Assembly (NCBI GenBank): GCA_947172415.1
Contig: OX359193.1
Span: 5,202,501-5,266,500 of the forward strand
Direction: 5' to 3'
Length of the DNA: 64,000 bases
Origin: Chondrosia reniformis
Lineage: Eukaryota > Porifera > Demospongiae > Chondrillida > Chondrillidae
Below are positions 58,108-64,000 of the stretch, piece after piece (positions within the stretch are counted from its first letter, which is position 1; each line of letters opens with the position of its first letter). Position numbers and translations under genes: made by a program. The notes below the pieces were generated by a model, which was not told where the DNA came from, ran no database searches, and worked only from the letters and a program-made list of their open reading frames with translations.

Positions 58108-61100
58108 TCAACCGTCTGCTGCAGTCTGACTCTGATCCTGTTGGCTTTCATTGGAAAGTTGAGATTGCTGTTGGACCCTAAAAATATATATAATATGTAT
58201 GTACGTATGAATAATCTTATGCACCATTTTCCTATACATGCTATGCCTATTCTGTAATAAATTAAAAACCTATATATAGGGAACTACAGTAAAACCTCCG
58301 AACAAAGGACACATCAGGGGACGGCGATTTGTCCTTTGTAGAGAGGTTGTCCTCTTTTCAGAGGTTTGTCTATAACCTACTAGAATGTCCTTGAAATGTG
58401 ATATTATAATAAAATCATACATATATAATGATAATAACTTTCATGTTAAATAATTTTAACAGAAGTTTCAGAAGTACATGACAAATACATGCATGTTACA
58501 GTAGATTAATGAAAACATCAATTGTTAACACTACTGAGCCAGGAGATGAGGGTGGTTTGTTTGGCCGCTGCTAGTTGTAAACTTGAAACGTTGTCTACAA
58601 CAGACCCTACTGTCAGAGCTTCTTTAACATGTCCTCTAGTTTCCAAAAACCGTTGAACTTCTTCTAAAAATTCATTTGCTTCCTTATATGTCTTTACCTT
58701 CGGTGGAGGATTATCATCCATATCTTCTTGCTCCTCTTGCTCCTCATTGTCTGATACTTCTTCATCCTCCTGACCAAGATTTTTGAAGAAAGTGCTTTCC
58801 CAGCTGTTGTCATTAATGTCTCTACATACTGCTAGATCTTCATCCCCATTAATGTACTCCTCCAATGGACAAGCTTTATGCCCACTTATGGTTTTATCAA
58901 TGAGACTCTGAAGTGCCACACACTCATCAGCTTCTGAAAATGGGTCTTCCTCATCACGTTCAACAACAGCTATGTCCAAATCAAGAATACCAGCCTTACG
59001 AAAACACTTCCGGATTGTTTCCTCTTCAACTAAAGACCTACTGGAGAGCTGCATGTTGTAGAGTTTCAGTCATACGTGAGGAGCTACCATGCCTATGTGG
59101 ATAGTTGGACTCCCATTGCTGGACAGGCACTTGTACTGAAGCGAGAACCAACCAATAGCCACGATGTACATGCAGTGGCCGTATATTATGATAACTACGT
59201 TGTTGGGCATATTCCTTACAATATAGCGCCAAAGGTGTCAGCGTTTCTGAGGAGGGACGTCAACAAGGGTTTTGCTGAGGTCACTGGAGACAAAGTCAAT
59301 CGAGGAGCGCTGGGTATGGACTGGAGGTCCCATGTACCTACCGTTTGTATGGACCTAAGGCCCACGTTGATAAAATGAAGGAATTCGTTGACTCCGTACG
59401 ATCCGCTGGACATCTGTAGCTATTTTATGTAGCTAGATACTTATGACTATACGTTAATTTTGTTCACTGTACTATTATCGTTTTATCGTATTAGTTAGCA
59501 AATGGACGCCGTGTCCGAATATTTAGTTTGGTTTCGTCTCGTTTTTAGTTTAACTGTCCGCTTTCGGAGGTCAGTATGTATTGTCAGAGATCAGTCTGAG
59601 GCTTGGTCAGTGTCCGTTGTTCGGAGTTCGGAGGTGCCGCTACTCGGAGGTTCGAAATGTACTAGTTCTATGGGAAAGTCAATCGGGGGCGTAAGATTTG
59701 TCCGCTGTACAGAGGTTGTCCGCTTTTCGGAGAGTCCGCTATTAGAGGTTTTACTGTAGACCTGGTGAGAGCTTTGGATCAGGATATTACAGGATACATC
59801 ATGCTATATACCTACGTACGTGTATACCACTCTATAAGAGGTTGCTACTCACATAGGTTCTGGTTTAGGTTTTTTGCTGAGTCTAACATAAACCTCCTCG
59901 TGCACTATTTTTAATTTAGGATGACTATCCTTGAGTGTACTAATGGCTTCCTTTATCTTTTCAGAAGGTGACTTTGGTGGTTCCTTATCCTTCTGCTTGC
60001 CTTGAGCAGGAGGCGGGGCCTTCTCTATGTCAATACCCTATACATCAGAGTGAACACCAGTGCTTGTGTTCAACACATTGCTTGCTCATATACTGTATGT
60101 AATATATACTCAGTGTGTGGAAATTCAGTACAGTATGTACATATTATTAGGTACGTATGTACATACGTATATACAAAGATGCATGAATTTAGGTATATTT
60201 AGTGATGACTTCTCAGTGGCTGCAGCTTATATTTCTGTTCTGTGCCTGTCTGCTGTATGAAGCTATATATGTAGTATGTACTCACACAGTGTGAAATGTC
60301 CAATAGTTCTAGGGAACTGTTGTTATTGTTTTCCAGAGCGGCCAGTAAGTCCAGTATACCCTCCGCTAGAAGGGGATTGTGACCACACTGGAGCAGATGA
60401 TACATGTACAGGTAGAGGCCACCCAGAGTGGGACATTAGAGAAAACCACATTTGATGACATGGCTCACATGTACATATATAAATATACGTATATGCACAA
60501 ATGTACATACGTAAGTACCTTAAGGATCTTCAAGCTGTCATTTACAGCCAAAGCTTTGGCCAACCCTTTAGCACCTTCATTGGATATGCGATTTTGGCTA
60601 CAAGTACACATACGTACATATATGACATATAAGGTAAAGTGGAACGACAGGGTAACTTGGAACAAAGCTCTCCTTTACCTTCTAAGAGCAAGACAAACCC
60701 TGTTGGTGCAGCCTATTTAAAGGCAAGCAAGTGTTCTTTCTGAAATATCCTACGTACCTAGGCCTATGTGTTCAGCTAGGTATAGTTAAAAAAGGTCCGT
60801 GCCGCATTCCAACTTTACCTTATTGTATATACATACGTAACTAAATTATGTACGTATATACGTACATAGAATATATTATATAATACGTACGTACATACTG
60901 CTAATTGTGTTGATATTTACAACTGCCTATTTTGTGCATGTGCATACATACGTACGTACATACATACGTACCTTATATCTAATTCTACTAGAGAGTTGTT
61001 TATTTTAAGTGCATCTGCTACAGCTGTTCCTCCAGGATTGTCAAAGCCATTGTGAGAGAGATTTAACTTCTTTAACATTTGATTTGTCTTCAGTCCATTG

Positions 61101-63893
61101 GCAATTGTAGTAGCTCCCTTGCCTCTCAAATGGTTCCAGCTGAGGTTCAGGCTCTGTAGGGCTTCGCTGTCAGCTGGATATACAGTACATAGATATGGTA
61201 CTACACATCAGTACAATTATTAACAACTGTATTGTATCTGTTGCTATATACGAAATACAGTGTTCAACAACAGAAATTGTGAGCACCCTGTACACATATA
61301 TACATGTACGTATATATATATATATATATATATGTACATACGTACCTATTATCTACTAACCTATAGCTGGTCCTATTAGTATGCCAGTCTCTTGACCAAA
61401 TTCATTGTGACTGAGATCCAATTCCTGGAGTCTTATATTCCCCTAAATATGTACGTACATACATACTGTATGTATGTGTGATCCAAATAGAGGTACGTAC
61501 ATACCATATTAGTCCGTATAGAAGCCAGGCTCGAATAGAAGCCCAGCTCGAATTGAAGCTGGGTCAAAAATGACTGGAACAAAATAGAAGCCGGGGCTTC
61601 TATGCGGACAAATACGGTAAATACGAAGTGATAAGGATTGTTTGTTGCGATCATGATGAAATCCAGAGGTATTATTGAGCAACAGCAACATAAATTATTG
61701 ATAATAGAACGTTTTAACCCGTATTTCAAAATGACATCATCATTTCACACCTCTCATCCAACATCCAACTTCTATATAAACCCCAACCATTCCTCATTTT
61801 TCATATTTGCTGATGAAGACCTATGGGTTGAAATGTTCTATTATCAATAATTTATGTTGCTGTTGCTAATACCTCTGGATTTCATAAGTACGTACGTACA
61901 TATGTATATATGTTTATACATAAGTAGATTACTGGAGTACAGTTTGGCTACATACATATAATTAAAGTACATACGTACATATGCGGAGAAAATTGTTGAG
62001 CCATTAAAACATACTACAAGGTTTGCTCATGATTCGATTACAATTATGAACATACATGTACATACATACGTACGTATATACGTACATATGCTACTCCAGC
62101 AGTAAGGACCTACATACTTTGATGAATTCAGCCACTGCAGGTCCCACAGAATCATTGAATCCATTCCCTATAACAAAAGGCACATTCATACATACGTATG
62201 TACGTACATACGTACATGCACCTACCTATAGGTACAAACAGTTAACACACATACGTATGTACATTATATTTGGAAGCAGTCACATTTCGTATATACTATA
62301 TTACGTACCAGCGTACGTATATGTACATACATAAGTCTGTATCTTTATTGTACGTATGTACATATATAATATAGGTACAGTGGTTTGTGTATGTTAGAAC
62401 TCACCTCTAAGGAAGCAATGGGTAATGCAACTATTAACTAGAAGCATTTCATTCATGGCTAGAGCTCCAGCTGGGCCCATCACATTATCTGACAAGTCTA
62501 GATGTGTCACAAAGCAATTTTCCTTCAACATGTCTGCTATGGCTACAGCTCCCTCAGTCCCCAGACCGTTATCACTGAGGTTTAGGTGCGTCACACAGGC
62601 ATTAGACTGGTACAAACAATACAAATGTAGCAAATAACCTCATTAACAATGGCAACTGCAGGATATTAATACCTAGGTGAGGCTGTGATGGTACTGAAAT
62701 GTAATACTGTGGAACACATTACATCACACAGCAGCCATTTGCAGTAAACCATTGGATCATATACGTGGATTGACATAGACATATGTAAGGCATCATGTAT
62801 GTAAAATAGTTAATAGGGAAGCACAATTCAAATATGTTCCAGTGGAGCAGAAGAAGACACTATTACAATAATCTTACATATTTTAACTTTATATTTATTG
62901 CTATATTTTGGTGTTTTAATAGTAACTGAATCAGATAGTGGCTTCCCCAAGTATAAGAAGTATAATTCATTCATGCATACGCATCTAAAGCTCTCACTAG
63001 GTTTACTTCCCTATAGTTACTATAGAATGGATGTAGTATGTAGGAAAATGATGTTTTAGATTATTCATGCAGTAATGGGAGAGAAACAACAGTGTCTTTC
63101 CACTACTGTACTCATAGTCATGTCAGATTGTCATGTCATGTCATGTCAAGCTTTCATCCTATACTGATAGATACTCACAGCCATTGATATGGCTATGGCC
63201 TTGGCTCCTTTGGAGCCTAATCCATGGTGCTTCAGGTCAACCTTGCTTGTCACAAGACTGTTTAGGAAAGCGGACACTGGTACTATGCCCATCACCTTGC
63301 AAGCCTGCAAATACACCTTCCTGCCTGTTGCATCGTATTCCTCTTTCTCATCTAACAGATGTACACATACATATATTCATGAACACAGAAGCACTGTTAG
63401 TCCATCCTCAATATACATACATACATACATACATAGATAACATGTAGCAAAGCATGGGCAGACTCTTCAGAAACTGATGAACTATAATACATAATTAGTA
63501 TTTGCAGTAAAATAGTGTGCAGAAAACTATTTTGCTTTTATAATATGCGTTAATTAATGAAAACCGCTGCCTTGCCTTCAATCTCCAGATCAGTATCCCA
63601 TCCACCATCACTCTCTTCCTCACTGGGTTTTCTTTCTGCCGTCTCTTCGAGTAGATCATTATCACCTTCCGTATCATCACTATTACCTTGTTGTCCAGTC
63701 TCCTTTTCTTGAGTGTCTACATCCTCAACTTCATCACCTTCAACTGGCTGGATCGATATGAAATAAATTAATAATAAATTAGAAAAAAATCAAGTGTATA
63801 ATAAAACGTAGTAGGGCTTACGTCTGGAGTTAGTATATTTGCGACTTCTTCTGTATTTCTAAGATCATCTTTCCGTTCCGAATCGTCGGCCAT
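58108..63893 (-). CDS. LRRC74: LRRC74-like leucine-rich repeat (RNI-type) protein
   Basis: Eleven exons fit in phase: 63893-63822, 63747-63576, 63351-63179, 62606-62405, 62167-62118, about 61446-61362, 61174-60971, 60598-60519, about 60396-60289, about 60038-59854 and 58178-58108. The N-terminus is acidic (EEVANILTPD, ERKPSEEESDGGWDTDLEIE), then YLQACKVMGIVPVSAFLNSL and LKHHGLGSKGAKAIAIS, which match LRRC74A/B. RNI-type repeats follow (THLNLSDNGLGTEGAVAIAD, THLDLSDNVMGPAGALAMN, KKLNLSHNGFDNPGGTAVAD, QNRISNEGAKGLAKAL). The tail is Lys/Pro rich and ends Gln/Ser rich (MVQQQSQLSNESQQDQSQ). Function in animals is unclear. One intron uses a GC donor. The last intron hosts a Tigger-like element. Confidence 0.86.
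58518..59054 (-). pseudogene. Tigger/CENPB-type transposase C-terminal fragment
   Basis: Open 178-codon frame. It begins LVEEETIRKCFRKAGI, the motif that follows the DDE domain in pogo/Tigger transposases, then an acidic segment (EDEEVSDNEEQEEQEDMDD) and helices typical of the family tail (ANEFLEEVQRFLETRG). The helix-turn-helix DNA-binding part and the catalytic DDE domain are missing, so it cannot act as a transposase. Confidence 0.82.
59042..59418 (+). pseudogene. HIRAN-like domain fragment, frameshifted
   Basis: Reading starts in HVVEFQSYVRSYHAYVD and continues WTPIAGQALVLKREPTNSHD, VHAVAVYYDNYVVGHIPYNIA, FLRRDVNKGFAEVTGDKVNRG. This matches HIRAN-like proteins that are abundant in cnidarian and sponge genomes. 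After about 59300 the match moves to another frame (AGYGLEVPCTYRLYGPKAHV) and ends at TAG 59416-59418. HIRAN domains bind DNA 3' ends in helicase/repair proteins. Here it is a decayed cargo or second ORF of the Tigger-like element. Confidence 0.68.
61503..61619. mobile_element. Short MITE-like inverted repeat element
   Basis: Ends ATTAGTCCGTATAGAAGCC and its near complement (GGCTTCTATGCGGACAAAT), with internal GAAGC[C/T]-type repeats, 117 bp. In an LRRC74 intron. Confidence 0.7.
61656..61885. mobile_element. 230-bp foldback element with hammerhead-like core
   Basis: Inverted arms ATGAAATCCAGAGGTATTA...ATAATAGAAC (61656 on) and complement ending 61885. Near the right arm lies CTGATGA (61810-61816), A, GACC/GGTT stem, GAAA (61830-61833), U-GUU. 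Same architecture as the 20585 element. Stem I pairing is weak here. Confidence 0.68.
62830..63070 (-). repeat. Dispersed repeat family A, copy 12
   Basis: Reverse copy in an LRRC74 intron: CCAGTGGAGCAGAAG, CATCTAAAGCTCTCACTAGG, TTACTTCCCTATAG, GTATGTAGGAAAATGATG. An AT-rich insert of about 90 bp separates the first two blocks. Confidence 0.7.
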
Positions 63894-63958
63894 TTTTTCG
63901 TTGCCAAGGCAATTCTATGAATGTGATTAATAAAGGTGGGCATTTATAAGAAACCAAG
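63894..63958. promoter_or_regulatory. Very short divergent promoter
   Basis: 65 bp separate the LRRC74-like ATG (-) from an ATG on the plus strand at 63959. Transcription start sites would have to overlap or lie inside this interval. Confidence 0.4.
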
Positions 63959-64000
63959 ATGTCGATATTAGTGGGTCTTGATCACACAGACGACACACCA
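63959..64000 (+). CDS. Start of an unidentified gene, cut by window edge
   Basis: ATG followed by 13 open codons to the window edge (MSILVGLDHTDDTP). Context (AACCAAGATGTCG) is good for a start, and the divergent layout repeats that of two other gene pairs here. Too short to identify. Confidence 0.4.
   Translation, partial: MSILVGLDHTDDTP

Larger units (their letters stand above)
58287..59756 (-). mobile_element. pogo/Tigger-like DNA transposon, internally rearranged
   Basis: Terminal inverted repeats CAGTAAAACCTCCGA... (58287) and ...TAGAGGTTTTACTG (59756), each flanked by TA (58285-58286, 59757-59758). Subterminal repeats such as GTCCTTTGTAGAGAGGTTGTCC and GTCCGCTGTACAGAGGTTGTCC also match in inverted order. 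At 1470 bp it is shorter than a full Tigger. It holds a transposase C-terminal fragment (-) and a HIRAN-like fragment (+). Confidence 0.88.
58215..59795 (+). repeat. Dispersed repeat family A, copy 11, split by Tigger insertion
   Basis: The left part (58215-58286) ends ...TAGGGAACTA and the right part (59757-59795) resumes TAGACCTGGTGAGAGCTTTGG. In intact copies these are continuous (GGGAACTAAACCTGGTGAGAGC), so the element between them inserted at this TA. Confidence 0.85.

Noticed and set aside
60002-60720. Several plus-strand ORFs of 61-113 codons over the LRRC74 gene
   Set aside because: Antisense shadows of minus-strand LRR exons and TACGTA-rich introns.

Overview
The window looks like nuclear DNA from an early-branching animal, most likely a demosponge (Amphimedon-like; this is inference). 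It is AT-rich, with animal genes carrying many short GT-AG introns, closely packed neighbours in alternating orientation, and introns filled with minisatellites, foldback elements, SINEs and fragments of Penelope-like and pogo/Tigger elements. No bacterial operon or CRISPR signal is present. All gene models below were joined by hand from splice sites and reading phase.

Layout. 1-399 (-): first exon of a secreted Cys-rich protein, cut by the window edge. 599-3011 (-): TP53I13-like (DUF3105) membrane protein. 3939-8191 (+): fibronectin type III receptor with one membrane span and a tyrosine-rich tail. 9092-13843 (-): PPM1F-like PP2C phosphatase, head-to-head with 14060-14665 (+) ATP6V0B (V-ATPase c''). 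15321-15824 (-): UXT prefoldin-like. 16229-28026: three TGF-beta superfamily ligands (two -, one +) with the same two-exon structure, a local duplication cluster. 29466-50764 (-): a 21-kb gene whose 3' two thirds is DNTTIP1 (TdIF1), a histone deacetylase complex subunit, split into very small exons. It is head-to-head with 50995-57948 (+) ARMC5 (ARM repeats plus BTB). 58108-63893 (-): LRRC74-like leucine-rich repeat protein, 65 bp from the start of a further + gene at 63959.

The genes do not form one pathway. They are housekeeping and regulatory genes (proton pump, chaperone, phosphatase, chromatin, ubiquitin adaptor) beside signalling genes (TGF-beta ligands, FN3 receptor). Three gene pairs share short divergent promoters.

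The most unusual content is non-coding. Several foldback elements carry a CUGAUGA...GAAA core like a hammerhead ribozyme, and one encloses a decayed Penelope-like ORF with a GIY-YIG remnant. A 60-bp near-perfect hairpin sits in an ARMC5 intron. A Tigger-like element has inserted precisely into a member of a 12-copy dispersed repeat family. The FN3 receptor has a frame-broken but symmetrical exon.
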